Shown: positions 16,934 to 27,822, counted from the stretch's first letter. The stretch: 64,000 bases of DNA from SZUA-36 sp963704855 (GCA_963704855.1 CAVPHY010000024.1:248001-312000); one strand, 5' to 3'. Numbers and translations are program-made. Notes: generated by a model from the letters alone, not told the origin.

Positions 16934-17590
16934 GCGCCGTTTTACAGCCATCAGCGGAGAACGTCAGCCTGGCCGAGCAGGCTTATCGTGTGCTCGAAGA
17001 GCAACTGGTAACGCTCAAGCTGGCGCCGGGTGAACTGATAGCCGAGAAAGACCTAATGGACAAGACAGGCATAGGCAGGACACCCGTGAGGGAAGCGATG
17101 CAAAGGCTGTCGGCGGATGGGCTGTTACAGGTAATACCGCGCAAGGGCCTGATGGTGACACCTTTGCGGCGCACTGATCTGAGCCAGATTATCGAGGCGC
17201 GACGCGTGCTGGAGCGTTTGTTGGTGGTCAAGGCTAGCCGAACGTGCGACAGCCGATCAGCGGAAGGCCTTGGATGTGCTGGCTTCACAGATCGAAGCCG
17301 CAGACCATGACATTGAAGTTTTTTTCCGGTTGGATCAACATCTGAACAGCTTGCTGGAATCAGCATGTAATAACCGCTTCCTGGTCGATGCGCTCACCGC
17401 CATGCAAAGCCAGTGCAGACGATTGTGGTATCTGCACCGCACACGTCTGGATCTGCCGCGTTCCGCGCAACTACATGGCGGCCTGGCACGGGCTGTCGCG
17501 AACGGGGAGTGTGCTGGCGCGATCAGGGTATTGGATGAGATCATTGCGATACTTGAAGCGCTGGTCGATGGAATGGATGTTTTAAGCTGA
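16930..17590 (+). CDS. GntR/FadR-family (FCD) transcriptional regulator, frameshifted
   Basis: The N-terminal winged helix is intact: LAPGELIAEKDLMDKTGIGR, then PVREAMQRLSADGLLQVIPR with the wing at KGLMVTPL. After LLVVKA the family sequence moves one frame near 17235 and continues as an all-alpha FCD domain (ADQRKALDVLASQIEAAD, EVFFRLDQHLNSLL, LVDALTAMQSQCRRLWYL) to TGA 17590. The rebuilt length is about 220, normal for FCD regulators. It lies inside the hydroxyproline operon, so it probably senses a pathway intermediate and controls this operon; that is inference from context. Confidence 0.82.
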
Positions 17591-17591
17591 A

Positions 17592-18845
17592 ATGAAAAAA
17601 CACTGTGTAGTTATCGGCGCCGGTATCGTGGGTGCAAGTTGCGCCTGGCACCTGCGGCGCAAAGGTTTGCAGGTCACGCTGATTGACCACGTTCTGCCTG
17701 GACAGGGCTGCAGTTTCGGTAACGCGTCCTGCATTGCCGCCTCCAGTGTGGCCCCCTATTCCTACCCGGGATTAGTCAAAAAGGTGCCCGGCTGGCTGCT
17801 GGACCCGCTGGGACCGATGCGTATCCGCCCAATTGATTTTCCATCGCTGATACCGTGGTTCTGGAAGTTCTGGCGTGTCAGCAATCTGCAGAAAGTGGAA
17901 GAAATTGCCCAGGCCCAGGCATCCCTGATGCACCGGGTATTTGCGGACTTCGATGAGATTCTCGCTGCGACCGCTTCGACGGGGCTGAAAAAGGAGCGTG
18001 GCGCGATATACCTTTACGACACCGAGGAGGAATACCGTGCCGAGCAGTGGCAGGTCGATCTGCGCAAGCGTATGGGTTTTGATGAGCACAGGCTAAGCCC
18101 GGCGGATGTCAAAGCCATGGTGCCGGGCCTGAAGCCGTTACAGCGGCGTCGCGATTATGATGCCACACTGGCAACACCTGCTGGACCCGGCCAAAGTGAC
18201 CCGGCGTATCGCGGATCATTGCATCGGTGAGGGTGGTCTTTGGCTGCAGGACCGCGTCAGCACTGTGACGGCGGGTGATTCAGGTGTCAGTATCCAGACC
18301 GAATCCGGTAAGCGCATTGCAGCGGATAAACTCGTGGTCGCTGCAGGCGCCTGGTCCAATACGATCGCGGAACAACTGGATTACAAGGTTCCGCTTATTG
18401 CGAAACGCGGTTACCACAGCGAGATCGCTGATCCGGGTTTCGAGCTTGAGTACCCCCTTGTGTCGGAGACGCATCACCTAGTCATGACCTCGCTCGAGAC
18501 GGCTTGAGGGTGGCGGGCACGGCGGAGTTTGCGGCACTGGATGCCAAGCCCGATTACCGGCGCGCCAAAATCCTGTTGAAGCACGCCAGCGGGTACTTCG
18601 ATGGTCTTAAAACCGAAGGTGTGACCGAATGGATGGGGCAACGGCCGATGATGGTGGATTCATTGCCGGTCATTTCGAAATCACCACGGCATGCCAATGT
18701 ATATTATGCATTCGGACACGGCCATTATGGCCTGACCCAGGGGCCGACCACCGGCCGAATCATTGCCGATATGGTGATTGGTAATGAACCAGCGGCTGAC
18801 CTTTCGGCATTCCGGTTTGACCGGTTTGCAAACCCGCGGAAATAG
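17592..18845 (+). CDS. FAD-dependent D-amino-acid (D-hydroxyproline) dehydrogenase/oxidase, frameshifted
   Basis: The N-terminus HCVVIGAGIVGASCAWHLRR is the FAD-binding GxGxxG fold of the DadA/DAO family. The chain changes frame near 18160, resuming with LDPAKVTRRIADHC, and again near 18497, where SLET joins GLRVAGTAEF after loss of one base. The C-terminal part has GQRPMMVDSLPVI and YYAFGHGHYGLTQGPTTGRI, the second FAD-contacting region of these oxidases. The rebuilt length is about 417. In the hydroxyproline pathway this step oxidises cis-4-hydroxy-D-proline, the product of the downstream epimerase. It starts one base after the regulator stop. Confidence 0.85.
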
Positions 18846-18848
18846 ACC

Positions 18849-19865
18849 ATGAAAAATCCCCCGGTAACGACCTTCCATTGTATCGACGCACACACCTGCG
18901 GCAACCCGGTACGGGTGGTTACCAGTGGCGCGCCGCAACTGGACGGCGCCACCATGCTGGACCGGCGCGAGCATTTCATGCGCGAGTTCGACTGGATGCG
19001 CACGGCGCTGATGTTCGAACCGCGCGGCCATGCAATGATGTCCGGCAGCATGCTGTACCCCAGTTGCCGCGATGATTGCGATATCGGTGTGCTGTATATC
19101 GAAACCTCGGGCTGCCTGGCCATGTGCGGCCACGGCACCATCGGCACGGTGACCATCGCCATTGAAAAAGGCCTGGTAAAGCCGCGCAAGGCAGGCGAGT
19201 TACACCTGGAGACCCCGGCTGGCAAGGTCATTGCCAGCTATACCGAAGCGGGCGGGAAGGTAAAGTCGGTCAAGCTGGTTAACGTACCCTCCTACCTGCA
19301 CGCACGTGATCTGGGTGTGGATTGCCCGGAACTGGGCGGGGAACTTAAGGTGGATGTCGCCTATGGCGGTAATTTCTACGCCATCGTCGATCCGCAGCCC
19401 CATTACCGCGATCTCGAAGACCTTAGCGCTGCTGATATATTGCGTATCAGCCCGCTGCTGCGCGAGCGCCTGAATGCGAAATACAGCTTTATACATCCCG
19501 AAGACCCGCGTATCTGCAGGCTCTCTCACCTGGAATGGACAGGTAAACCAAGACAACCTGGTTCGGATGCCCGCAACGCGGTATTTTACGGTGACCAGGC
19601 CATCGACCGTTCACCCTGCGGTACCGGCACATCGGCACGCATGGCGCAGCTGGTGGCGCGTGGCAAGCTGAACAAGGGTGACCGCTTTGTGCATGAGAGC
19701 TATATCGGCAGCCAGTTCACCGGACGCGTCGAAGACCTGACACGGGTCGGTGACTACCCCGCCATCATTCCATCCATCGAGGGCTGGGCCAGGATTTATG
19801 GGGAAAACACGATTACGGTAGACCCCGAAGACGACCCGTACTGGCGGGGGTTCCTGGTTTCCTGA
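18849..19865 (+). CDS. lhpA: 4-hydroxyproline 2-epimerase (proline racemase family)
   Basis: 338 residues. Both catalytic cysteines are present: C93 in AMCGHGTIG and C257 in RSPCGTGTSA. Two Cys mark epimerases or racemases rather than the Thr-bearing hydroxyproline dehydratases. The family substrate-contact segment FYGDQAIDRSPCGTG is intact. It interconverts trans-4-hydroxy-L-proline and cis-4-hydroxy-D-proline in the cytosol. It follows the FAD oxidase by three bases. The last pathway enzyme, alpha-ketoglutarate semialdehyde dehydrogenase, and a dedicated transporter are not in the window. Specificity for hydroxyproline over proline is inferred from the cluster. Confidence 0.88.
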   Translation: MKNPPVTTFHCIDAHTCGNPVRVVTSGAPQLDGATMLDRREHFMREFDWMRTALMFEPRGHAMMSGSMLYPSCRDDCDIGVLYIETSGCLAMCGHGTIGTVTIAIEKGLVKPRKAGELHLETPAGKVIASYTEAGGKVKSVKLVNVPSYLHARDLGVDCPELGGELKVDVAYGGNFYAIVDPQPHYRDLEDLSAADILRISPLLRERLNAKYSFIHPEDPRICRLSHLEWTGKPRQPGSDARNAVFYGDQAIDRSPCGTGTSARMAQLVARGKLNKGDRFVHESYIGSQFTGRVEDLTRVGDYPAIIPSIEGWARIYGENTITVDPEDDPYWRGFLVS

Positions 19866-19866
19866 C

Positions 19867-19917
19867 TCAGTAAATGAGCCATTGCCCGCGCAGCGCGAAG
19901 ATGAACGGATCCAGACC
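19867..19917 (-). pseudogene. Possible C-terminal relic of a beta-barrel protein
   Basis: On the minus strand a 16-residue run reads GLDPFIFALRGQWLIY followed by TGA. An aromatic last residue and alternating hydrophobics resemble the last strand of outer-membrane proteins. Upstream bases to about 20090 continue in broken frames only. The call is weak. Confidence 0.2.
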
Positions 19918-20095
19918 GGCGTGCATCACGGACCCGCTATCATAAATGCTAAACGTATCTGCCGATCAACGCCTGGCCAATCTCGGAGACACCGTCCTGG
20001 CGGGATTGTAGAGTGCCCACCCGCCGCTGAAAATATGGTTGGATGTTCGCTTCAGAAAGTCGACCCCGGCGCTCCCGAGTTGACTCAATGCTGTG

Positions 20096-21496
20096 CTATT
20101 GCTGTGCGATATCTTTCAGCAACTGTTGAAACTCCGGATCTTCCCGAACGAGTTCCCTTGAAGTTTTGATCAGGGTGTAAACCTGCTCAGGTTCCAGGCT
20201 GAAGGACGTCGGAATCTTGTTTAAAAACAATTTCAATTGCGGCTGAGCGACCTCTTCGAAACCCACGTCAATAAAGTAGGTTTTTATCTCGTGATCAGGT
20301 GTTGCTATCTCAGCTGACCAGCTATTGAGACCATTTCTGACGCTATCTATTGTTGCCGCGTTGTAGCGGTGCAGTTGAATATTGGTCATAGCATTCATGG
20401 AAGCAATCATGGAAGGTTGCTTGGCGCTCTTGTTCATGTCCGTATGCTTGTCTGTAGATGCATTAACGGACAGCACTACGACCTTTTTCGGAATTTTTCT
20501 TTGCATTTTATTGATCATCTGGCTGGGGCCGCCAGATACGAGTACCACATCGCTCATGGCACGCAAACCCATGTTATCGGTGATGCCTCCATCGACGAAA
20601 TGAATATACTCGCGCTCCTGCTTGTCGTTGTATGACTGCAGACCTGTCAGCATCTGGGACAATTCAGCGTTATGTTTTGCCGCCTCAGCCAATTGGGGTG
20701 TCACCGGGAGTTCAGGACAGCCGGAATAGTTTTGAACCACCACCGGGTTAAATACCACCGGCACCGCTGATGAGGCGGCGACGGCTGGGGCTACCGGGAA
20801 ATCACGGATGTCAGAACACAAGAAATTAAAGTAATCCTGGATAAATGAGAAGCGGACGCCATAGGCAAGATCAGAAGCATTGATGATGATCATGGGGCGG
20901 CCCGGTTGCATCATGTCTCCGAATGTCGCATCGTGAAACAGGATCTTGTTATAGTAATCGATTGCACGTTCGGTGCGCCCTTTGCGGGTGAACCAGTGTA
21001 ACGGGCGCAACAGGCTTATGGTCAGGTGCTTCTGGACATTTTTGAGCAGGAACTCGTCTTCAAAATTTTCAAAAATCTTCTCACCATAAAGACCATAATA
21101 GGCCGATGTGAAGCTCCCTCCGGAAACCGAAGTGATATGTGTAACCTCATCAAGCAAGCGTCTTTGCTGACCATCAATGGTTACCTTCGTATCACGCAAT
21201 TCCTCGAGCACGCCGTAAGCCATGGCGGCGGCACGTGTTCCACCGCCGGAGAACGCCAGGATAAATATAAAATCTGCAGCTTCCTGGGATTGGGCCCAGG
21301 TCTTTAGTGCATAAGGTTTTCCCTCTTCAATCGCAGTGCTTGGTTCATTATGAATAATTCCATACGACGAACAACCGCTTATCAGTAACAGGAGGAGGCA
21401 ACTGCTCAAAATGTGGAACCAGGATTTCGGGGTCCAGCTAAAGTGCTCGACTTTTTCTACAGAGATGTTTAACCCTTGTCTGGTTTGAATACGCAT
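20096..21496 (-). CDS. Patatin-like phospholipase lipoprotein
   Basis: 466 residues. A hydrophobic segment ending LLLISGCSSY gives a lipobox cysteine near residue 42, so it is probably membrane-anchored in the envelope. The patatin domain follows: oxyanion-hole FSGGGTRAAAMAYGVLEEL (about 102), nucleophile elbow ITSVSGGSFTSAYYG (Ser near 146) and the catalytic Asp in FVDGGITDNMGLRAM. The first Gly of the usual GxSxG is Ser here, as in several long members. It is predicted to hydrolyse lipids or acyl esters. It is convergent with the epimerase and divergent from the next membrane-protein gene. Confidence 0.88.
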   Translation of the reverse strand: MRIQTRQGLNISVEKVEHFSWTPKSWFHILSSCLLLLLISGCSSYGIIHNEPSTAIEEGKPYALKTWAQSQEAADFIFILAFSGGGTRAAAMAYGVLEELRDTKVTIDGQQRRLLDEVTHITSVSGGSFTSAYYGLYGEKIFENFEDEFLLKNVQKHLTISLLRPLHWFTRKGRTERAIDYYNKILFHDATFGDMMQPGRPMIIINASDLAYGVRFSFIQDYFNFLCSDIRDFPVAPAVAASSAVPVVFNPVVVQNYSGCPELPVTPQLAEAAKHNAELSQMLTGLQSYNDKQEREYIHFVDGGITDNMGLRAMSDVVLVSGGPSQMINKMQRKIPKKVVVLSVNASTDKHTDMNKSAKQPSMIASMNAMTNIQLHRYNAATIDSVRNGLNSWSAEIATPDHEIKTYFIDVGFEEVAQPQLKLFLNKIPTSFSLEPEQVYTLIKTSRELVREDPEFQQLLKDIAQQ

Positions 21497-21682
21497 GAGC
21501 TTTGAGTCCCGTTAAACGTGTAGTTGGGTAATCGCATCAGGTGGGACGCGTCCGTCTGCTTATAGTACACAATTCCTCGAAAAAAAGACCTACCACTCCA
21601 ATTTACCAAGGTGTCTGCGCGCCGGGTAGTTGCGGGCACGAAAAACTTTTCAGCCAATCGGGTTTGTTGATAGTATCTGCCG

Positions 21683-22810
21683 ATGTTTCAGGTAGATGCT
21701 ATCGGAATTCTCGCACTGATCTCAGTTACAGCGTGCTGGGCACTGGCGCTGTTACTTTACCGGGTTAGTGCACCGGCGAGCGTGGCGCGCAAGCTATCGC
21801 TTCTGCTGGTGGTGGAGGGCATAACCCTCATCTCGACGGGTTACATCGATCTCTTCCTGACAGCGGAGGCCCGCGCACACCGCTTATATCCTCACTTTTT
21901 TCGGTTTGAGGAAATCATGCACACTCTTGGGGATTGCGCGATGCTCGTGCTCTATCCACCATTCCTCGCCGCGGCCCTGCAAACGAAACTGGTGCTTCCG
22001 TTCGCGCGCAAGGGCGTTCGCATTGGTGTTGCGCTCACCTCGACCGCACTATTTTTTGTCGTTATTTTTGGCCCGATCAAGGTCGGCGGCACCTTGCTCT
22101 ATCTAATGCTATCGCTGCTCTTTACGTTTGCGCTGGTCGCCTCGATTCACGCGTGGCGCTCAGCGACCGGACTGGCCCGTTCCCGCGCCGGTATATTTGC
22201 ACTTGCGTTCGGTATCCGGGATATCTGTTGGGGTTTTGTTTACGCTGCGGCCATTTGGTTGATCTGGACAGGCAAGTATGAGCTGGTTGACACCGACGCA
22301 TCGGCACTCCCCTACATTGTCTACGCCCTTGGAACGCTGCTGGCGGTTCCATTCATTGCTTATGGAATCCTGCGGACACAGATGTTCGACATCGATCTGC
22401 GTATCCGCTGGACCATCAAGCAGTCCACCCTGGCCGGTATTTTTGTCGCGCTCATATTTTTTATCTCCGAGGGCGCCAGTACCTTTTTCTCCGCCGAACT
22501 TGGTAATGTCGCCGGCCTGCTTGCGGCGGCAGTCGTGATGTTTTTCCTGGCCCCGCTGCAACGGTTTGCCGACCGAGTCGCCAGTGCTGCGATGCCAAAC
22601 ACCCGGAATACTCCCGAGTACACCCGCTATCGCAAGATGCAGGTTTACGAATCAGCGGTCGCCGAGGCCGGGGCCGAAGGTGGCATCTCAGCCAAGGAGC
22701 GCGTACTGCTCAATCACCTGCGTGACTCCCTGGGGATATCACCCGTCGATGCCGAGGCGCTTGAGCGCGAATTAAAGCAAGGACAGTTGACGGGCGCCAC
22801 CGGGCTATGA
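21683..22810 (+). CDS. Multi-pass membrane protein resembling a sensor-kinase 7TM input module
   Basis: 375 residues. Eight or nine hydrophobic helices span about residues 7-300. The segment YGILRTQMFDIDLRIRWTIK between the penultimate helices is typical of membrane input modules of some histidine kinases. Instead of a kinase domain there is a short soluble tail (about 310-375) with GISAKERVLLNHLRDSLGIS and a leucine-rich end, similar to short SHOCT-like or J-like tails. I recognise no enzyme motif. No obvious response regulator lies beside it. A signalling or scaffold role is only a guess. Confidence 0.6.
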   Translation: MFQVDAIGILALISVTACWALALLLYRVSAPASVARKLSLLLVVEGITLISTGYIDLFLTAEARAHRLYPHFFRFEEIMHTLGDCAMLVLYPPFLAAALQTKLVLPFARKGVRIGVALTSTALFFVVIFGPIKVGGTLLYLMLSLLFTFALVASIHAWRSATGLARSRAGIFALAFGIRDICWGFVYAAAIWLIWTGKYELVDTDASALPYIVYALGTLLAVPFIAYGILRTQMFDIDLRIRWTIKQSTLAGIFVALIFFISEGASTFFSAELGNVAGLLAAAVVMFFLAPLQRFADRVASAAMPNTRNTPEYTRYRKMQVYESAVAEAGAEGGISAKERVLLNHLRDSLGISPVDAEALERELKQGQLTGATGL

Positions 22811-22865
22811 AGTATGATCATTCACGAGACGCCGCTGACTGCGGCGATATAAAAGGACGTTTGTA

Positions 22866-24608
22866 ATGAAAAAACTGGTTCCGTTGCTGGCCGCCCTGCT
22901 TTCCTTCAATGCCGTTGCGGCTGAGGACAGCGAAGCGTTTCAGGCTTTATATGCGAAAGAGTGGGAATTCCGGACCAATGAGTTCCCCTCCCTGGCCCTT
23001 GAGAATGGTAACAAGGATAAAGCTCACCTTGTTACGCATGTCAGCGAAAATGACCAGCTCAGGCGTTACGAATACTGGAAACAGGTCAAGGCGGAACTCG
23101 CCGCCATCTCCTGCGACAGGCTCGAGCGTGAGGAATGTATCAACTACCGCATGTTCGAACGGCAGATTCACCAGTTTATCGCCAACTACGAAACCCGCGC
23201 CTACCTGATTCCCTTCACCAGCGACTGGGCCTTTTACCTTTCGTGGAACCGCTGGGGTGAAGACAACGACATCGTTTCCGGCAAGGACTACCGCGATTAC
23301 CTGTCACGCCTGCAGGCACTTCCAGCGGTCATGGATGAGTACATCGCGCTGATGCGCGAGGGTTTGCGGACCGGCATGACCCAGCCGCGGGTGATCCTGG
23401 CCGGGCGTGAAGAACCGATCAGGAAGCAATTGGTTGAGAATCCTGAGCAAAGTGCTTTTTATAAACCGTTTCTGAATATGGGTCAGGCCATCGGTGGAGC
23501 GGAACGGCACGTGCTGACGCAACAGGCACGCTTGGCCGTCATGGAGGGCGTGGTGCCGGCTTATGAACGCCTGCTAGATTTTTTCGAGGATGAATACTTT
23601 AAAGGCGCACGCACCACGCTCGGCGCTTACAGCCTGCCGGACGGCAAGCGTTTTTACGATGAACAGATTTACCTCTATGCCACCGTGGATATGACCGCCG
23701 AGGAAATCCACCAGCTGGGTCTGTCCGAGGTGGCGCGTATCCGTGCAGAGATGGAAACCATCATCAAGGACCTGGAGTTCGATGGTGATTTCGCCGCTTT
23801 TATCCAGTTTTTACGAACCGATCCGCAGTTCTATGCAAAGACCCCGCACGAGTTGCTTGCAGAAGCATCGTATTTCGCCAAGAAAACCGATGGCCGCCTG
23901 CCTCAGCTGTTCGGCAAGCTGCCGCGCCAGCCTTATGGTGTCGCACCGGTGCCGGACAATATTGCACCTTTCTATACCGGTGGCCGTTACGTGGGTTCAC
24001 CGCTGGATGCACGCCGCGGTGGTTATTACTGGGTCAACACCTATGCACTGGAAAGCCGCACCCTGTACACCCTGCCGGCACTGACACTGCACGAAGCGGC
24101 GCCCGGTCATCATTTGCAGATCGCACTGGCGATGGAGCAGGGTGAGCAACCGGACTTCCGGCGCAATGACTATATCTCGGCCTACGGCGAGGGCTGGGCC
24201 CTGTACGCCGAAAAACTCGGTGTCGAAATGAATATTTACGAAACGCCCTACCAGGATTTCGGCCGCCTGACCTACGAGATGTGGCGGGCCTGCAGGCTGG
24301 TCATCGATACCGGTATCCATGCCAAGGGCTGGAGCAGGCAACAGGCGCTGGATTACCTTGCGGGTAATACCGCCCTGTCAATTCACGAGGTGACCACTGA
24401 AATCGACCGCTACATATCCTGGCCGGCACAGGCATTGAGCTACAAGCTGGGTGAGTACACGATCTGGCAACTCCGCCGTGAAGCGGAAAGCCGTTTGGGT
24501 GCAGACTTTGATCTGCGTGATTTCCACGATTTCATCCTGGCACTGGGGTCTGTGCCCCTGGATATTCTGAAGGACGAGGTTAATCGCTGGATCCACGAAC
24601 AGGGGTGA
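22866..24608 (+). CDS. DUF885-family exported protein (predicted metallopeptidase)
   Basis: 580 residues with a signal peptide (KKLVPLLAALLSFNAVAAED) but no lipobox. DUF885 covers the mature chain. The metal-site-like motif LTLHEAAPGHHLQIALAMEQ (about 405) and the later Glu in YGEGWALYAEKLGVEMN match the arrangement in the lipoprotein paralogue at 12384. The two differ greatly elsewhere, so this is an old duplication. It is probably periplasmic. A ribosome-binding site AAAGGA lies 10 bases upstream. Family activity is largely unproven. Confidence 0.86.
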   Translation: MKKLVPLLAALLSFNAVAAEDSEAFQALYAKEWEFRTNEFPSLALENGNKDKAHLVTHVSENDQLRRYEYWKQVKAELAAISCDRLEREECINYRMFERQIHQFIANYETRAYLIPFTSDWAFYLSWNRWGEDNDIVSGKDYRDYLSRLQALPAVMDEYIALMREGLRTGMTQPRVILAGREEPIRKQLVENPEQSAFYKPFLNMGQAIGGAERHVLTQQARLAVMEGVVPAYERLLDFFEDEYFKGARTTLGAYSLPDGKRFYDEQIYLYATVDMTAEEIHQLGLSEVARIRAEMETIIKDLEFDGDFAAFIQFLRTDPQFYAKTPHELLAEASYFAKKTDGRLPQLFGKLPRQPYGVAPVPDNIAPFYTGGRYVGSPLDARRGGYYWVNTYALESRTLYTLPALTLHEAAPGHHLQIALAMEQGEQPDFRRNDYISAYGEGWALYAEKLGVEMNIYETPYQDFGRLTYEMWRACRLVIDTGIHAKGWSRQQALDYLAGNTALSIHEVTTEIDRYISWPAQALSYKLGEYTIWQLRREAESRLGADFDLRDFHDFILALGSVPLDILKDEVNRWIHEQG

Positions 24609-26067
24609 TCAGTTGATCAGCCAGGCCATGAACAGGACCCAGGCGATGATCAGCGACGGACCCAGCAAGCCGACCAGCAGACCGGTCGGGCGTAGATCGC
24701 TGGTCTGAATCTCGCCGGTGCTGTAGGCCACGGCATTGGGCGGTGTCGATACGGGCAACATCAGCGCACAGGAGGCGCTCAGACCGAGTATCAGGCACAT
24801 TTCCAGTTCACGGCCCGGCAACAGGGCGACCGCGACCGGCAGCACGATGGAGACGGTTGCCGTATTGCTCATGACATTCGACAGGGTAACGGTGATCAGG
24901 GCCAGCGCCGCGAATACGACGAGGCCTGAATCCAGGCCGGTGATAAAGCCCAGGCTGGATGCAAAATGCGCGGCCAGTCCGGAATCCACAACGGCCGAGC
25001 CCAGGGATAATCCACCCGCCACCAGCATCAGCGTATCCCAGGGCAAACCACGCACCTGGGCTGCACCGAGCACCTGCGTCATCGTCAGGCCAACGATCGG
25101 GATCAGTGAAATCGCGACAACGTGGATACCGTGTAACGGCGTGGTCATCCACAAGCCGACGGTCGCCAGAGTCAGGGCGATAACAATGAAACGGTCACGC
25201 CGGTCGGGGAGTTCGGGCTTCGTCCAGCGTACTCATATCGAGCTTGATTTCAGACAGTTTTGTCGGATAACGCCTGAGCAGGAAATACCAGGAGATGATG
25301 ACCACCGTAATGGCGATGGGAACACCCACCACCATCCACTCAAGGAAATTGATGGGTGAACCCTGTTCGTTGGCAATACCTGCGGCGATCGCATTGGGGG
25401 CGCTGCCGATGATCGTTCCCATGCCACCGACCGAGGCTGCCAGCGGTATCGCAATCAGCAAGGCCTTAGCGAAAGGTTCCTGGCTGCCCATTTGACGGAC
25501 CAGCGGCAGGACGGCGCCAATCATCAGAACCGTCGTCGAGGTGTTGGAGATAAACATGGAAGCCACGGCGCTGGTCAGCATCACGGCCAGCAGTACACGC
25601 TCCGGCCTTGTGCCTGCGGGCTTGATCGCCAGGGAAAAAAGCTGCCGGTCCAGACCCGTTCTGGATAAGCCTTCGGCCATGAAGAACCCACCTAAAATCA
25701 GCCAGATAACCGGGCTGGACCAGGTGTTCAGATAGGGTTTTACATCCCAGGGTTCGGTCATTATCAGTGGCGTTCCCAGCGCAAAGACCAGGTAACCCAT
25801 GATCAGTAGTCCGACCGCGAAGGCCGGCACTGCCTCGGTGATCCACAACCCGACTGCCAGCAGGAACAGGAACAGCACGGCCCGTTCCTCGGGAGGCAGC
25901 GATCCGGTGGCCGAATTCCATATCCAGATGGCTGCGGCCATCACCGCAATAAACAGCAGGAAGCGTCTCAGCGCGTATCGCTTTCCGGGCTGCAGGATAC
26001 GGAAAGATGCCCGCCGGCTATCACGGTAACCGACCTTGTCGGATATGTTGTTTTCTTCCTTTGACAC
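24609..26067 (-). CDS. SLC13/DASS-family anion:Na+ symporter, frameshifted
   Basis: The 5-prime half (26067 to about 25200) encodes helices 1-7, with GYLVFALGTPLIMTEPWDVK, ISNTSTTVLMIGAVLPLVRQ and the SNT-like sodium/substrate loop SASMFISNTSTT region. A one-base shift near 25215 moves the frame; it resumes with FIVIALTLATVGLWMTTPLH and runs to VMSNTATVSIVLPVAVALLP (the second SNTA motif) and the stop. The rebuilt length is about 485 residues. DASS carriers take up di- and tricarboxylates or sulfate with sodium. The paired SNT motifs support the call; substrate is unknown. Confidence 0.85.
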
Positions 26068-26088
26068 CGGGGGTCAGCCGCTTTCTAT

Positions 26089-27822
26089 CTACTCCGCGGT
26101 ATCGCTGGCCAGCGAGGCTTCCCGTATGGCGCGGAACTCGTTGCCTTCGTACCACTCGGGCCACACGTCGCTGTAGGCGAGGCGATGGCCGATTTCATAG
26201 TAGATACGCAGGTCTTCCAGCCCGGCTTCGAGGTCCCAGTCATCCTGGATTTCGTCGCCTGGTGCGTGGTAGCGTTCGCGGATGTATTCTGCATTGCGTT
26301 CTTTCACATACTCGGCGCCGCGCTCGCGATCAACCGTTCCACCACCCGCGTACAGGATTGGCACGCCGTTCTTGGCGAAGTTGAAATGATCAGAGCGGTA
26401 ATAGGAACCCTTCTCCGGATTGGCTTCCGGCGTAACGGTCCGGCCTGATTCCACGCGCCACATCCGCCAGGATCTGCTCCATTTCTGAGCCGCCGTAGCC
26501 CACCACTACCACGTCACTCATCTTGCCCTTGAAGTTGAGCCCGTCCATGTTGATACCGCCAACGGTTTTGTTCATCGGGTACTGCGGTTTGGCAGCATAG
26601 GCCTTCGAGCCCAGCAGCCCCGATTCCTCGGCCGTTACCGCCAGGAAACCGACCGTTCTTCTGGGTGGCGCGGGCGTATTGGCCCATGCCTCGGCCACTT
26701 CAAGCATACCGGCGGTGCCGCTGGCATTGTCTGCAGCACCGTTGTAAATGAAATCGCCTTCTTCACCCTCTTCGTGTGGCGTGGTGCCGAGGTGATCCCA
26801 GTGCGCCATGTAGATGAACAGTTCATCAGCGGCATCGGTGCCTTTACGCACGGCGCCCACGTTATAGGATTCGGCAAACGTGATGGTGTTCTGAATCGAG
26901 ACGTTGGCGTTCAGGCCTAGCGCAATGGGTGTGACGGATCCCTTCGCCGCCTGCGCTTCCAGTGCCGCCAGGTCCTGACCGGCGTTGGCCAGTATTTCTT
27001 CGGCAACCGAGTGCTGCAACCAGCCTTCAACCTGTACCCTGTGCATATTGTTGTTATCGGATGCCAGGTGAAACTGCGGACCCTGTCTGCCGTCTTCGAT
27101 CACGTTCCAGCCATAGGCCGCAGCGCCGGTTTCATGCACGATCAACAAACCCGCGGCGCCCTGGCGGGCGGCCTCTTCGTATTTATAGGTCCAGCGGCCG
27201 TAGTAGGTCATGGCATTGCCATTGAACAATTCCGGATTCTTGGTGGCATAACCCGGATCATTGACCAGCACGATCACGGTCTTACCGGTAACATCCAGAC
27301 CGGCGTAATCATCCCAGTCATATTCCGGTGCGACGATGCCGTAGCCGGCCCAGACCAGTTCGCTGTTTTCCAGGCCGGTCTCTTCAACCACCCGGGTCGT
27401 CCAGACGGCTGATTCCGGTCCGTTGGCGTAGGAGAGCACTTTCTCGCCTTCACCGTTTGCAACACTGAGTGTTGAATCACTGGTGGCCTCGATCGCCACC
27501 AGTGGTACCGGTTGCCGGTAGCTGTCGCCAAACATCGGCTCAAGACCCATCTCCCTGAACTGTGTCTCCAGGTAGTCGAGTGTCAGGCGCTCACCCTCCG
27601 ACATCGGGTGCGCGGCCACCAAATTCATCAGAGGACAGGGTGCTGATGCGCCGGAGCAGACCTTCGGCCTCCATCAGGTCAACGGGGTTGCCCGGCTACC
27701 GCGTTCTGTTCAGAATGCGGGGCGGGCTCCGAAGCCGTTTCCAAGGAGGGGGTTTCTGCTGGCTTACAGCTCGAAAGCAGTACGACAGCGGCGATAGGCA
27801 AAAGCATGTTCAGACGGTTCAC
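26089..27822 (-). CDS. M28-family zinc aminopeptidase lipoprotein, frameshifted
   Basis: Translation probably starts at ATG 27807 or GTG 27822; NRLNMLLPIAAVVLLSSCKP is a lipoprotein signal. Breaks occur near 27688, 27610 and 26455; between them the PA-type insert (DVTGKTVIVLVNDPGY) and the M28 catalytic region are readable. Zinc ligands lie in IYMAHWDHLG, YNGAADNASGTAGMLE and FLAVTAEESGLLGSKAY; the last His lies in SYYRSDHFNFAKNGVP, after the final break. The rebuilt length is about 575. It is an envelope aminopeptidase or dipeptidase-like enzyme, adding to the peptide-feeding set in the window. Confidence 0.85.

Noticed and set aside
20369..20635. Plus-strand frames inside the patatin gene
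   Set aside because: They lie fully antisense to a well-supported gene and lack family motifs.
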